Assembly: GCA_937136425.1 (NCBI GenBank) | Contig: CAKZON010000029.1 | Coordinates: 1 to 49,590 of the forward strand | Reading direction: 5' to 3' | From: an uncultured Crocinitomix sp. | GTDB lineage: Bacteria > Bacteroidota > Bacteroidia > Flavobacteriales_D > Crocinitomicaceae | Length of the DNA: 49,590 bases | Shown here: positions 32,772-42,473 of the stretch, piece after piece | How positions within the stretch are numbered: the first letter of the stretch is position 1 | Layout: the number at the start of each line of letters is the position of its first letter | Made by a program: the position numbers and the translations under genes | Notes under the pieces: generated by a model | Seen by the model: only the letters and a program-made list of their open reading frames with translations | Databases searched by the model: none | What the model was told of the DNA's origin: nothing

Positions 32772-33569
32772 TTATGGCATTACAATCGACATAGAATCTA
32801 CCATATAAACCCCAAAGTAACCAATAGCATCATCAATATTAGTTACAGGATTTGCAGGTGTTGCACCAAACGCACCAGAAGAAAGATTGCTATTTAAGGT
32901 AAACAAATATTTATATGTCGCCTCATCCATTGACAACAACTCAATATGCACTGTATCCTTCGATTTTATTTCTGTTGCAAAAATTGGAGCTGAAGCAGGC
33001 TGCCCATTCCCTAAAACATCATCACCGATATAATAGTTATTATCAGCTTTACCATTTACCCAAGCCTTAACTCGGTAAAAGTTTGTCTCATCTCCATTGT
33101 CCACAAAGTTATAGAAGAGTAAAAAAGTAGTATCCTCTGAACCAAACCCAGGAGGAACAACAATATAACTTAATGAGTCGAGTGTAGGAATCGAATTAGT
33201 TGTACTGGACGAAGTCAAGGTTTCCCCATCTGTCACCACACTTAAACTATATGCACTATTTGGCATTGCTGCAAAGTCAGGCGCAATATATTTACCTGGA
33301 TTCAACGGATCATGCGTAAAGACTGTCTCAACTCCATCCTGATCGGTAACCGTAACCGCCGCATCAGTCAACTTCTCAAAACCGCTATCATCATAAACAC
33401 TCCCTGTTTTAGACAACAAAACATAACTCTCACCTAAAAAATTTCTTCCTACCGCCTCAACGACAATTTCTTGATCAGCCTCATTCAACGGAATATCAAT
33501 CACTTTTTCGCATGAAAACGAAAGTGCTAAAACTGCAATAGCAGCAAATTGTAATGCTAACTTTTTCAT
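32772..33569 (-). CDS. DUF4249 lipoprotein, copy 1
   Basis: The first copy (265 residues) follows the receptor gene by only 3 bp. The lipobox is ALSFSC, then EKVIDIPLNEADQEIVVEAV, SYVLLSKTGSVYDD, VTVTDQDGVETVFTHD, YRVKAWVNGKADNNYYIGDD and the closing LLSMDEATYKYLFTL and NIDDAIGYFGVYMVD. The tight spacing shows it belongs to the receptor transcript. As the copy nearest the receptor it is the best candidate for its original partner, which is inference. Confidence 0.88.
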   Translation of the reverse strand: MKKLALQFAAIAVLALSFSCEKVIDIPLNEADQEIVVEAVGRNFLGESYVLLSKTGSVYDDSGFEKLTDAAVTVTDQDGVETVFTHDPLNPGKYIAPDFAAMPNSAYSLSVVTDGETLTSSSTTNSIPTLDSLSYIVVPPGFGSEDTTFLLFYNFVDNGDETNFYRVKAWVNGKADNNYYIGDDVLGNGQPASAPIFATEIKSKDTVHIELLSMDEATYKYLFTLNSNLSSGAFGATPANPVTNIDDAIGYFGVYMVDSMSIVMP

Positions 33570-33572
33570 GTT

Positions 33573-35936
33573 TTAAAATTTAAAGTTATAAGTGATTGAA
33601 GGGATAATTTTAAACAAAGCCAATTGAACCGCCTCTGTTTGTCCAGTTTCAGGATTTTCCTGAAAACTAATTGAATACGCATTCTCGCGCCCATATGCAT
33701 TATACACTGAGAAGTTCCAACTTGATTCAAATCTTTTTGGAACTTGCATTTCTTCCCCTGATTCTGGATCAAGAACCGTTTTAAACTTCTTATTCTCTAA
33801 AGTTACCCCTAAATCTAATCGGTGATAGTCTGGCATTCTGTATCCGTTTCTCTCACTATACAAACTAACCGTTTGTCCATCAATTTGATATTTACCACTT
33901 GGAAATGTTACTGCATTACCAGTATAATATACCCATGTAGCAGAAGCTGTTAAACGATCTGTAAAATTATACATTCCAACCAATGAAATATCATGTGTTC
34001 TATCTTGACGAGCAGCATACCAAGCACCATCATTAATCTCGTCAAACTTACGCTCACTTCTTGAAAGCGTATAAGAAACCCAACCTGTGAATTTACCTCT
34101 TCGTTTTTTCAACAACAATTCCAATCCATACGCTCTACCAATCCCGTACAACAACTCCCCTTCTACTGTTGGATTAAGTGTCACCTCAGCACCATCACGA
34201 TAATCAATTACTCGGCGCATATCTTTATAATAAACCTCTCCAGAAAACTCTAACATATTATCATAGAAGTTTCGGAAATAACCCACTGAAACCTGATCTG
34301 CTACTTGAGGTTCGATATTATTACTTGAAGGCACCCAAATATCCGTTGGAGACGACGAAGTGGAATTAGACACTAAATGAATATACTGATAGGTTCTAGC
34401 ATACGAAGCCTTTACTGAGCTTTTTTCATCAATACTAAAATTAGAACTTATTCTTGGTGACAATCCATTATATGATGAAACCGGCTCCCAATCTCCAAAC
34501 ACAGTTGTATCAGTTACATTTCCGTCAACATCATAAGAGAAGATATTACCAGGACCAATTTGCGTGAAATTTGAGAAACGCAAACCATACACCACTTTCC
34601 ATCTCTTTTTAATTTTTTGTTCATTAGAAACATACGCAGCCGACTCTAAAGAATAACGATTTTCAATATCATTTAAAACAAAACCAATATCAGAACCTGT
34701 TTCAATTTCTCCTGGACGGAAAGTATGATGAATTATATTTCCACCAAAACTCATTGTGTTTTTAGAATTAATATAGAAATCAAAATCTTCCTTTAGGTTT
34801 ATATCTTGAATTTCTGATCCAATTTGGAAGGTTTCATCTTCAGCACCGAACTTAATTTTATAGTTATAATTACTGAAAATAACAGATGTATTACCGAACA
34901 AACGATCTCCATATAAGTGATTCCATCTAAAAGTACCAGTTGCATTTCCCCAATCAAAACCAAATTGATCCGCAAAGCCAAAATTATCTCTACCGAAATA
35001 ACCAGAAAGGAAAATACGGTCTTTTTTTCCTAGGCGGTAATTTGCTTTTGCATTTAAATCATAAAAATATAGAATTGAGTTTTGAGCACGCTCATCTTTT
35101 GAAAGCCCCAAGAAAATATCAGCATAAGTTCTTCGTCCAGAAACAATAAACGATCCTTTATCCTTAACAATTGGAGCCTCAATAGTTAATTTAGATGAAA
35201 TCAAACCTAGACCTCCGCTAACCGATAGTCGCTTTGAATTCCCTTCTTTCATTTTAATATCCATTACAGAAGAAAGACGCCCACCAAACTCTGCCGGTGC
35301 TCCACCTTTATAAAGCTTCACATCTTTTAATGCATCAGAATTAAAAACTGAAAAGAACCCCAACAAGTGAGATGCATTATACACTGGCGCCTCATCTAAT
35401 AAGATTAAGTTTTGATCTGCTGAACCTCCACGAACAAAGAAACCAGCACTACCTTCACCTGCAGATTTAACTCCTGGCAACAATTGCAATGTTTTCAAAA
35501 TATCTTTCTCTCCAAACAAAACAGGAATATTCTCGATATCTTTCATATTGATCTTATCCACCCCCATTTCTGCAGATGTAATATTTTCATCCAATTTTTC
35601 ACCAGTCACCGTCACCGTTCCAAACACCTTACCTTCAACCTTCATTTCAAGATCAAAAGTTTTATCTGCAGTTAAATCCATTTGCTGCGTCACGGTTTCA
35701 AACCCTAAAGATTTAATGGTAATCGTATATGTACCTGGAGCAATGGTTAATGAATAAAAACCATAATCATTAGTTAAAGCCCCAACACCAGGCAATTCAG
35801 CAACAACAACTCTTGCCCCTATCAAATCCTCCCCACTTTCGGCATCCTTTAGATTACCACTTAGAGTAACCTTGTCTTGACCAAAGGTAAATAATGTAGT
35901 GAGTACAAATAGAGCACTCCAAAGTAACTTTTGCAT
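33573..35936 (-). CDS. TonB-dependent outer-membrane receptor
   Basis: This 787-residue receptor has a signal peptide ending near TFGQ and a carboxypeptidase-regulatory-like domain (about 23-100, VTLSGNLKDAESGEDLIGA, GVGALTNDYGFYSLTI). The plug (about 115-225) includes LQLLPGVKSAGEGSAGFFVRG and LILLDEAPVYNASHLLG. A 22-strand-type barrel follows and ends in IIPSITYNFKF with the terminal aromatic residue. It imports a substrate using TonB energy; the substrate is unknown. There is no SusD homologue; instead three DUF4249 lipoproteins follow. A LytS/LytTR pair is divergently encoded across a 252-bp gap, which suggests regulation. Confidence 0.93.
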   Translation of the reverse strand: MQKLLWSALFVLTTLFTFGQDKVTLSGNLKDAESGEDLIGARVVVAELPGVGALTNDYGFYSLTIAPGTYTITIKSLGFETVTQQMDLTADKTFDLEMKVEGKVFGTVTVTGEKLDENITSAEMGVDKINMKDIENIPVLFGEKDILKTLQLLPGVKSAGEGSAGFFVRGGSADQNLILLDEAPVYNASHLLGFFSVFNSDALKDVKLYKGGAPAEFGGRLSSVMDIKMKEGNSKRLSVSGGLGLISSKLTIEAPIVKDKGSFIVSGRRTYADIFLGLSKDERAQNSILYFYDLNAKANYRLGKKDRIFLSGYFGRDNFGFADQFGFDWGNATGTFRWNHLYGDRLFGNTSVIFSNYNYKIKFGAEDETFQIGSEIQDINLKEDFDFYINSKNTMSFGGNIIHHTFRPGEIETGSDIGFVLNDIENRYSLESAAYVSNEQKIKKRWKVVYGLRFSNFTQIGPGNIFSYDVDGNVTDTTVFGDWEPVSSYNGLSPRISSNFSIDEKSSVKASYARTYQYIHLVSNSTSSSPTDIWVPSSNNIEPQVADQVSVGYFRNFYDNMLEFSGEVYYKDMRRVIDYRDGAEVTLNPTVEGELLYGIGRAYGLELLLKKRRGKFTGWVSYTLSRSERKFDEINDGAWYAARQDRTHDISLVGMYNFTDRLTASATWVYYTGNAVTFPSGKYQIDGQTVSLYSERNGYRMPDYHRLDLGVTLENKKFKTVLDPESGEEMQVPKRFESSWNFSVYNAYGRENAYSISFQENPETGQTEAVQLALFKIIPSITYNFKF

Positions 35937-36175
35937 AATCAGCTTATTAATTCAATTTTGTCTTTGACAAACAATTCAAAGACGGAATAGTTTGCAAATT
36001 TGTTACAATAATTTCAAAGTTTGATTTTTTTTCCACGAATTATCAAATTTAATCAACGAACGGTCATCTACTTTAAATTCAAGCAACAAAAAGCTAATAA
36101 TTGAGAAAAGCACGCTCAATCTTGACAAAGAATTGTGTTTTGTTGATTAAAAAAACCTCTTGATAAAACATTCCA

Positions 36176-36183
36176 TAACTTTG
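36176..36183 (+). promoter_or_regulatory. -7 element directly before the sensor kinase gene
   Basis: TAACTTTG fits TAnnTTTG exactly and ends 5 bp before the GTG start at 36189, so the mRNA may have no leader. No good TTG lies at the usual distance. The rest of the 252-bp gap to the receptor gene is AT-rich with no other feature that I can defend. Confidence 0.45.
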
Positions 36184-36188
36184 TCCTT

Positions 36189-37211
36189 GTGAAAAATGCA
36201 ATTAGATACTCGTTTGTCGTATGGATCATCTTCTATATTGTCGTATGCAGCTTCTTTTCTCCTAAGGGAGATCTAGACATTGTTCTAGGTAGAGTTGCCA
36301 CATTAATAATACCACAAATAGTATTGTTCTATATCAACATGCTAGGACTGCTCCCTAATTACTTCGAAAAAGGACGCAAAATCTCCTACTTTGTCTTTCT
36401 CATTTTAATTATCGCTACATTATCCTACAGTTTGAGTTTCTTAGAGGCTTATCTTGACATTAATTACCCACTTGATGCACGACACTTTAGCGACCGTTCA
36501 TTTGGGTTTATTTTAATTGGGCGTGTCATGTCTTTTATGCCTCCAATTATTATTGGGGCACTGATCAGAAAATCTGTTTTACTCCAGTTAAAAACAAAAG
36601 AAAGTATGGAGTTGCAGAATAAAATGCTAACAGCAGAAACAAATGCTTTGAAAGCTCAAATTAATCCGCATTTTTTATTCAATACATTAAACAACATTTA
36701 CTCTCTTTCTCAATTTGACAACAATAAAACAGGTGAAGCAATTTTACAACTTTCGGACATATTGCGTTATGTTACATATGAGGGTGATAAAAAATTCGTT
36801 TCACTATCAGCAGAAATTGAACATATTCAAAGCTTTATTAAGCTGCAATTATTACGTGATGAAGATGACAGTAATATCTACATTGACATTGACGTAACTG
36901 ACAAAACACTTCTTATAAGCCCTTTATTATTAATACCGTTTATAGAGAACAGTTTTAAACATGGCAATCATCATGACAAGGTGAATGGGTGGATCAAAAT
37001 TATTATTAAAGACGAAGGAGAAACACTAAAACTAGTTGTATCTAACAGTGTAAGTGGAGAAAGCAAATCTACCAAAGATAAAGTAGGAGGAGTTGGAATG
37101 GAAAATGTTCGTAAACGACTTGTTTTACTCTACCCTAACCAACATGATTTAGTCTTAAAAATGGATAAAAAGTCTTACTCATCTATTCTTAAAATAAACC
37201 TTAAAAAATGA
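36189..37211 (+). CDS. LytS/YehU-type sensor histidine kinase
   Basis: The 340-residue protein starts at GTG and has four membrane segments in the first 140 residues. A short helical linker and a His_kinase domain follow, with the phosphoacceptor motif QINPHFLFNTLNNIYSL (His near residue 159) and an ATPase domain: IPFIENSFKHG as the N box and KVGGVGMENVRKRL as the G box. It lacks a large extracellular sensor, so the signal is likely to be sensed in or near the membrane. The stop overlaps the regulator start by 4 bp. It is divergent from the TonB receptor-DUF4249 unit, which is the likely target. Confidence 0.93.
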   Translation: MKNAIRYSFVVWIIFYIVVCSFFSPKGDLDIVLGRVATLIIPQIVLFYINMLGLLPNYFEKGRKISYFVFLILIIATLSYSLSFLEAYLDINYPLDARHFSDRSFGFILIGRVMSFMPPIIIGALIRKSVLLQLKTKESMELQNKMLTAETNALKAQINPHFLFNTLNNIYSLSQFDNNKTGEAILQLSDILRYVTYEGDKKFVSLSAEIEHIQSFIKLQLLRDEDDSNIYIDIDVTDKTLLISPLLLIPFIENSFKHGNHHDKVNGWIKIIIKDEGETLKLVVSNSVSGESKSTKDKVGGVGMENVRKRLVLLYPNQHDLVLKMDKKSYSSILKINLKK

Positions 37212-37900
37212 AATGCATAATCATTGATGACGAGCAATTGGCTAGAAATTTAGTTGAAAGCTATGTTAGTAAAATTCCTTTTTTAGAATTAGTTGGCTGT
37301 TATAAGAGCGGAGTTGAAGCCTTGACGGTAATTCAAGAAGAGCATATTGATTTGATTATTACAGACATTCAAATGCCGGACCTACTAGGAACAGATTTAG
37401 TTAAGTCATTAGTTGAAAAGCCACTTGTTATTTTCACCACAGCCTACCAAGACTATGCAATTGAAGGCTTTGAATTGGAAGCAGTAGACTACTTACTAAA
37501 GCCTTTTGCATTTGATCGATTTTTAAAAGCAGCCCAAAAAGCAAACGAACTCTACGATCTGAGAAAAAGCAAAACAGAAAGTCCTGAATTTAAAACCGAT
37601 TACTTAACCGTAAAAGCAGATCACAAACTGTACAAAATCTTGTATTCTGACATAAAGTATATTGAAGGAATGCGCGAATATGTATCCTTCCACATTTCAA
37701 CTGGTCGAATTACAGCTTTAATGTCTTTAAAATCATTAGAAGAAAAGCTTCCGTCTAAACATTTTATACGGTGTCATAAATCATTCATAGTTAACAAAAA
37801 CATTGTGAGCGCACTTGATAGTGGTGCTTTGATTCTTGGTGAAAAAAGCATTCCTATCGGACAGTCTTATAAAGACAAAGTGATTGCAGCAATTTTTTAA
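37208..37900 (+). CDS. LytTR-family response regulator
   Basis: The 230-residue regulator has a receiver domain: CIIIDDEQLARNLVESY with the acidic pair, LIITDIQMPDLLG with the phospho-acceptor Asp near residue 54, FTTAYQDYAIEGF, and DYLLKPF with the conserved Lys. A C-terminal LytTR DNA-binding domain follows (DYLTVKADHKLYKILYSDI, YIEGMREYVSFH, HFIRCHKSFIVNKNIV). It is the partner of the kinase encoded immediately upstream, with coupled translation. LytTR proteins bind paired direct repeats; I could not identify such a pair with confidence in the receptor leader. The gene converges on the esterase gene with a 4-bp overlap. Confidence 0.94.
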   Translation: MKCIIIDDEQLARNLVESYVSKIPFLELVGCYKSGVEALTVIQEEHIDLIITDIQMPDLLGTDLVKSLVEKPLVIFTTAYQDYAIEGFELEAVDYLLKPFAFDRFLKAAQKANELYDLRKSKTESPEFKTDYLTVKADHKLYKILYSDIKYIEGMREYVSFHISTGRITALMSLKSLEEKLPSKHFIRCHKSFIVNKNIVSALDSGALILGEKSIPIGQSYKDKVIAAIF

Positions 37901-39285
37901 CGAACTAGATCTTCATAATAGAGTGCTTTCTCGATATCCCCGGCTTTCCTGTACAATTTTGCCAAACTAGCTTGTGCGGTAAATTGCAACTCTGCTGAAT
38001 AAGTATCTGCAACATATTCATGAAGCACCTTAATACAACTATCAAGGCTTTCAGGATACTTATCCGTAATTTTAACCAATTCATTAATGAACCGATCATC
38101 TTTTAGGTTTTTCAACCCTGTTGCACACCACTTGATTGCTGAAACCTCGTCATTCAATTTATTCGCATAAAGCCAAACTAATCGGATGTAGGACCAATAA
38201 CCAATATAGCTAGAATAATTAAGATGCCTTAGGTACGATTTCTCTGCAGAATGATGAGCGCCCATCATCTCTAAGCACTGTGCTTCGTAAAAATATTCGG
38301 TTGAATCTTGCGATAAATCAGCATGAATTTTGGTAGCTTTTGAAACACCAACACTGTCTCTCACCTCTACATACAATTCAAATAATAAATCTAAGTCATC
38401 TACACTATAACTGAAATCAATTCCATATTTCTCAACGTTCATATTGTTTATGCTATCCACCACCTCTATTGGCGACTGAAACTTTAAACATCCTGCCGCG
38501 ATAACATCTTTTGCCTGAGCCTTTTTACCATAATCTTTATACAACTCCTCTAAAGCCAATGGAATTCCTTGCGGAACAATTGTTAAATGGTTTGCGTTAG
38601 GTATAAAAACATGTGAATGGACAAGCTTATCTATAGCCAACGAATCCAGCAACTCTTCTAATACTTCTCCCGACTCCACACGATATTCCATATCTAACCC
38701 TCCTGAGACTGCAACCAGATCAATATTGTTTTTTAAGTTCAGTTTTGAATAATTCAAAACATCTGTAAACAACTGAAATTGACTTAATGTAAGATAACCT
38801 TTAAACAATGGGCTTTCTCCCTCCAAAAAGAAATGAGCAAAAGTTGATGAATTTGAATGACCTACAATTGTTCTATATTCTGAAACGCTGTATTTATTAG
38901 ACACCATAGGAACCAAGCTTTCTTTTATCAATTCCTTAAATGCTCTTCCTCTATCATTTAAAACTCCATTCCTCCAATCAATTCCCATATCATCATTTCT
39001 TTGATCAAAGAAAACCCCAACAACGATTGTAGGTGGTATAAAACCAATAAAAGGATCAGCATAAATCTCGACATTTGCTGCAAGAATATTAAATAGGAAA
39101 TCTCCATCAAGGCAATAAATTGTTTGATAAGTACGGGTTGAATCATAATCAACAGGAAGGCAAACTTTATAGGTTCGATAATCCTGAGTTTCTTCAAAAA
39201 AAAGTGAATCGACAATAACCTCCTGACCAATTACCATTTTTGAAGCAAGGCTAAAATAGAGCAATAAATATTTAAAATTAAGCAT
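37897..39285 (-). CDS. Secreted alpha/beta-hydrolase (esterase D type) with C-terminal TPR-like region
   Basis: I choose ATG 39285 (MLNFKYLLLYFSL), which gives a signal peptide ending in MVIGQ and a product of about 462 residues. Residues 30-270 resemble the putative esterase family: YKVCLPVDYDSTRTYQTIYC, YCLDGDFLF, IVVGVFFD, and the nucleophile elbow VGHSNSSTFAHF. Here the G-x-S-x-x pattern has Ser and Ser instead of the common GHSxGG. ANHLTIVP contains the expected catalytic His. The C-terminal half is helical, with repeats like TPR (FYEAQCLEMMGAHHSAEKSY, LQFTAQASLAKLYRKAGDIEKALYYE). It is probably periplasmic or secreted. It lies 70 bp after the LuxR-type gene and shares its LNFKY signal-peptide start. 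Confidence 0.75.
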   Translation of the reverse strand: MLNFKYLLLYFSLASKMVIGQEVIVDSLFFEETQDYRTYKVCLPVDYDSTRTYQTIYCLDGDFLFNILAANVEIYADPFIGFIPPTIVVGVFFDQRNDDMGIDWRNGVLNDRGRAFKELIKESLVPMVSNKYSVSEYRTIVGHSNSSTFAHFFLEGESPLFKGYLTLSQFQLFTDVLNYSKLNLKNNIDLVAVSGGLDMEYRVESGEVLEELLDSLAIDKLVHSHVFIPNANHLTIVPQGIPLALEELYKDYGKKAQAKDVIAAGCLKFQSPIEVVDSINNMNVEKYGIDFSYSVDDLDLLFELYVEVRDSVGVSKATKIHADLSQDSTEYFYEAQCLEMMGAHHSAEKSYLRHLNYSSYIGYWSYIRLVWLYANKLNDEVSAIKWCATGLKNLKDDRFINELVKITDKYPESLDSCIKVLHEYVADTYSAELQFTAQASLAKLYRKAGDIEKALYYEDLVR

Positions 39286-39355
39286 GTTTGTTTTTTTTGA
39301 ACAAACCTCTGAAATTTGAGACAAAACCTAGATTAAGCAAGGGTTGAATAAAGGA

Positions 39356-40420
39356 CTAGACCCCGGTTGATTCTTTTAAAACCAGCTCCTTTCTTGACGT
39401 TACACCTCTTTTTTTATACAATGTATTGATATGAGTTTTAACTGTACTCAAGCTAATAAATAATTCTTCCGCAATTTCTTTATTTGACAACCCGTCTAAA
39501 ATGAGTTTTTGGATTCTCACCTCCTGTTTCGTCAGCTCAATTACGGGTGCCACCTTTTTAATCTTTTTCATCCAATAAAGCAGTACTACAACTAGTAGCA
39601 ATAATCCAACCGCAACAATTCGCAAGATTTTATTTTCACTCTTAACTTGATTTAACTCATCTCCGTTTAATTGCAAATCAATAACTGCTAATTCCTTACT
39701 TAAACGATCTGCATAAAAAGGATGAGCAGTCTTTAATTCTTCTAAGATTTCATAAAAATAGGTTCGGCTCTCTTTATAGGCCTCTATATACCCTGTTGAT
39801 AATTCTACATCCTCTTTCAAAAGAAAAAAAGCTGCAACTGTTCCAGCTACAAAGCCTTTACCTTCCACAACCATCAGCATATTTCTTTGATGCTCCAAAT
39901 CTAAATGCCCTAGCTGATCATCCCCCAATTCGAATATTCTTGAACGGTAATCCTGTTCAACATCATTTAGCAATTGCCAAGATTGAGCAGCATCATTTTC
40001 GGAAACAACATTTCCAAAAACACGTGTTTCTGCAGGCTCCAAAAACACTTCATCTCCTTTTTTTGCTTGAAACACTATATGATTATAACCAAAACCATTC
40101 TTAGAGAAATCAGCTAAATAGACTTCTACCTCATCTTTATCGGTCGTTAAATGCAAACGATAAATCAATTCTTTTTCGACAAATAAATGCTCTGAAAACT
40201 CAAAATACCCCGTACTATCGTTTATCGGTGCAATTGCTATTATTTGTTTTTTCTGAACATCAGTCATCTCTCTATAATCATAGATTACGGAAAGATAAAT
40301 CTCATTATGCCAACCACTAGGCAGGTTAACATATCCAGAAACTTCAGACTGCCCAAAAATTAAATTTGACAACAACCCAAGCAGTAAAACAAGTGTATAT
40401 TTAAAATTCAATATTTTCAA
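39356..40420 (-). CDS. Membrane-anchored LuxR-family regulator with extracytoplasmic domain
   Basis: The 354-residue protein begins with a signal sequence (KYTLVLLLGLLSNLIFGQ). An extracytoplasmic domain of about 250 residues follows, opening with VSGYVNLPSGWHNEIYLSVI, then a membrane segment (about 268-285, RIVAVGLLLLVVVLLYW) with a basic KKIKK stop. A cytoplasmic GerE/LuxR helix-turn-helix comes last (LTKQEVRIQKLILDGLSNKE, then ISLSTVKTHINTLYKKRG). Such an arrangement would pass an external signal directly to DNA binding without a kinase. The start codon is TTG if the full signal is used. It lies 15 bp from the S9 peptidase gene and precedes the esterase gene. Confidence 0.8.
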   Translation of the reverse strand: MKILNFKYTLVLLLGLLSNLIFGQSEVSGYVNLPSGWHNEIYLSVIYDYREMTDVQKKQIIAIAPINDSTGYFEFSEHLFVEKELIYRLHLTTDKDEVEVYLADFSKNGFGYNHIVFQAKKGDEVFLEPAETRVFGNVVSENDAAQSWQLLNDVEQDYRSRIFELGDDQLGHLDLEHQRNMLMVVEGKGFVAGTVAAFFLLKEDVELSTGYIEAYKESRTYFYEILEELKTAHPFYADRLSKELAVIDLQLNGDELNQVKSENKILRIVAVGLLLLVVVLLYWMKKIKKVAPVIELTKQEVRIQKLILDGLSNKEIAEELFISLSTVKTHINTLYKKRGVTSRKELVLKESTGV

Positions 40421-40435
40421 GAGGCAATTTAGATT

Positions 40436-42472
40436 TTACTTCAAGTGCTTGTCTAACCAACTGTAAAATTCACGGTGCCAGAACACACCATTTTGCGGAG
40501 ACAAAATCCAATGATTTTCATCTGGGAACAAAATCATACGGCTATCAATTCCTTTAACCTGAAGTGTTTGAAAAGCTTCCATCCCTTGATTTAAAGGAAC
40601 TCTAAAATCTTGTTCACCATGAAAAATTAGCATTGAAGTGTTCCAATTTTTCGCTAATTTGTGTGGAGAATACTTAGCATAACTCGGTGGTACAATTTGA
40701 TTAAAATAAGGACCTCCAATATCTTTATTCGCAAAGAACAACTCCTCTGTTGTGCCATACCAAGACTCCAGATTATACAACCCACAATGAGAAATAAATG
40801 TTTTAAAACGATTCTCATGCATTCCTGCTAAATAGTAAACAGAATAACCGCCGTAACTAGCACCAACGGCACCAATATTATTCTGATCGATATAAGGTTC
40901 TTTTTTCAACTCATCTACAGCTGAAATATAGTCATCCATGGGTTGACCACCCCAATCACCAGAAATAGCATCATTCCATTTTTGTCCAAAACCTGGCAAT
41001 CCTCTTCTGTTTGGCGCAATAATTATATAATCATTTGCAGCCATTAATTGAAAGTTCCAACGATAAGAGAAAAACTGACTCACAGCACTTTGCGGTCCAC
41101 CTTGGCAATATAACAGTGCAGGATACTTTTTATCTTTATCGAAGTTAGGAGGAAAGATTACCCAAACCAATTCTTTTTTACCATCTGTTGTAGTTACCCA
41201 ACGTTTTTCTATATTCCCAATTTCTAAATCGTCATAAATCTCTTTATTAACATCCGTTAGCTGAGTTTCTGTTCCTTTCTTAATATTAACAGCATAAATA
41301 TCTGTTGGATGATTCATTGATTGTTTACCACCAATTAGTTGATCTCCTGCAAAAGCAATTGAAGTATAATTATGTACTCCCTCGGTGATTTGACGCACGG
41401 CTTTCTTTTTCAAATCATATTCAAATAACTGATAAGTTGCTTCTTTAACTGATTTAAAATAAATTTTTTCTCCAGTATCATCCCACACATAACTAGACAC
41501 AGTTATATCAAAGTCTTGTGTTAAATTAGTCGTAAGTTGTGTCTCATAATCATGTACCATAATATCATTCTTGTCAGACTCGAAACCATCTTGCTCCATA
41601 CTTAACCAGGCGATTTTCCTACCATCAGCAGAGTAGCTTGGATCAAGATCATACCCTGTATATTTCTTGGTCATATTATTTGTATTGCCTAATAAAACAT
41701 TATAAACATACAAATCAGAGTTAGTACTGATTGCATAATTTAAACCTTCCATTTTTTTACAAGCATAAACAATACTATTTCCGTCAGGTGAAATTGTTAT
41801 TTGCTCCATACCTCCAAATGGTTTTAATGGCGCATCATAATTTTCTCCTTTCATAATATCGATTCCAGACCCTTGCATTTTTCCATCTTGAATAACAGCA
41901 AAGAAAATGTGAGATCTTTTCCCATCATCCCATGATCCCCAATGTCTATACATTAAATCATCAATTACTCGAGCATTAGACTGTGGAAGATCCGATACTA
42001 TTTCTTGAGATTTAACTTTGTTCAATTTCACATCTTTAATAAAGACAATCTTTTTACCATCAGGAAAATATTTAAATCCATTAATTTGACCTGCACCATA
42101 AGAAAGGCGTTTTAAATCTGTTCCATCAGGATTAACTTCGAAAATAGATGTTTCTGAACCAGTCTCTGGTGTTGCTAAAAAACCAATTTTTTCACCATCT
42201 GGACGCCATTGCGCATCAAACTCGCTTCCTGGTCGATTTGTGATTTGTTTCGGTGTTCCTCCAGCAACAGGAACGACATACAAATCGCTGCTACCTCCAT
42301 TTTTATCTAAATCGTATGTTTTTAAGCTAAATAATACTTGTTCGCCATCAGGTGATACTTGAATATTCCCTATTCTTTTTAGTTTCCACAATAATTCTGG
42401 AGTCATTCTATTTTGAGAAATTCCAGCAATTGATATGATTAATGTGAGTAGAAGTAATGCTTTTTTCATCAT
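40436..42472 (-). CDS. S9 family serine peptidase (prolyl oligopeptidase / acylaminoacyl-peptidase type)
   Basis: The 678-residue enzyme has a signal peptide (MKKALLLLTLIISIAGISQ) and an N-terminal beta-propeller of PD40/WD40-like blades (about 30-410: IQVSPDGEQVLFSLK, AQWRPDGEKIGFLA, ITISPDGNSIVYAC). The C-terminal alpha/beta-hydrolase domain has nucleophile VGASYGGYS (Ser539), acid HGEQDFRVP (about 622) and histidine DENHWILSP (about 654). It would cleave short peptides in the periplasm, supporting growth on protein. It lies 1 bp after the LolC/E-type permease gene. The two first Met codons are adjacent; either may be the start. Confidence 0.94.
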   Translation of the reverse strand: MMKKALLLLTLIISIAGISQNRMTPELLWKLKRIGNIQVSPDGEQVLFSLKTYDLDKNGGSSDLYVVPVAGGTPKQITNRPGSEFDAQWRPDGEKIGFLATPETGSETSIFEVNPDGTDLKRLSYGAGQINGFKYFPDGKKIVFIKDVKLNKVKSQEIVSDLPQSNARVIDDLMYRHWGSWDDGKRSHIFFAVIQDGKMQGSGIDIMKGENYDAPLKPFGGMEQITISPDGNSIVYACKKMEGLNYAISTNSDLYVYNVLLGNTNNMTKKYTGYDLDPSYSADGRKIAWLSMEQDGFESDKNDIMVHDYETQLTTNLTQDFDITVSSYVWDDTGEKIYFKSVKEATYQLFEYDLKKKAVRQITEGVHNYTSIAFAGDQLIGGKQSMNHPTDIYAVNIKKGTETQLTDVNKEIYDDLEIGNIEKRWVTTTDGKKELVWVIFPPNFDKDKKYPALLYCQGGPQSAVSQFFSYRWNFQLMAANDYIIIAPNRRGLPGFGQKWNDAISGDWGGQPMDDYISAVDELKKEPYIDQNNIGAVGASYGGYSVYYLAGMHENRFKTFISHCGLYNLESWYGTTEELFFANKDIGGPYFNQIVPPSYAKYSPHKLAKNWNTSMLIFHGEQDFRVPLNQGMEAFQTLQVKGIDSRMILFPDENHWILSPQNGVFWHREFYSWLDKHLK

Positions 42473-42473
42473 G

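Noticed and set aside
39286..39306. GTTTGTT/AACAAAC hairpin as terminator between the LuxR-type and esterase genes
   Set aside because: It abuts the esterase ATG and is not followed by a T tract in the direction of transcription, so it is more likely incidental or a weak leader structure.
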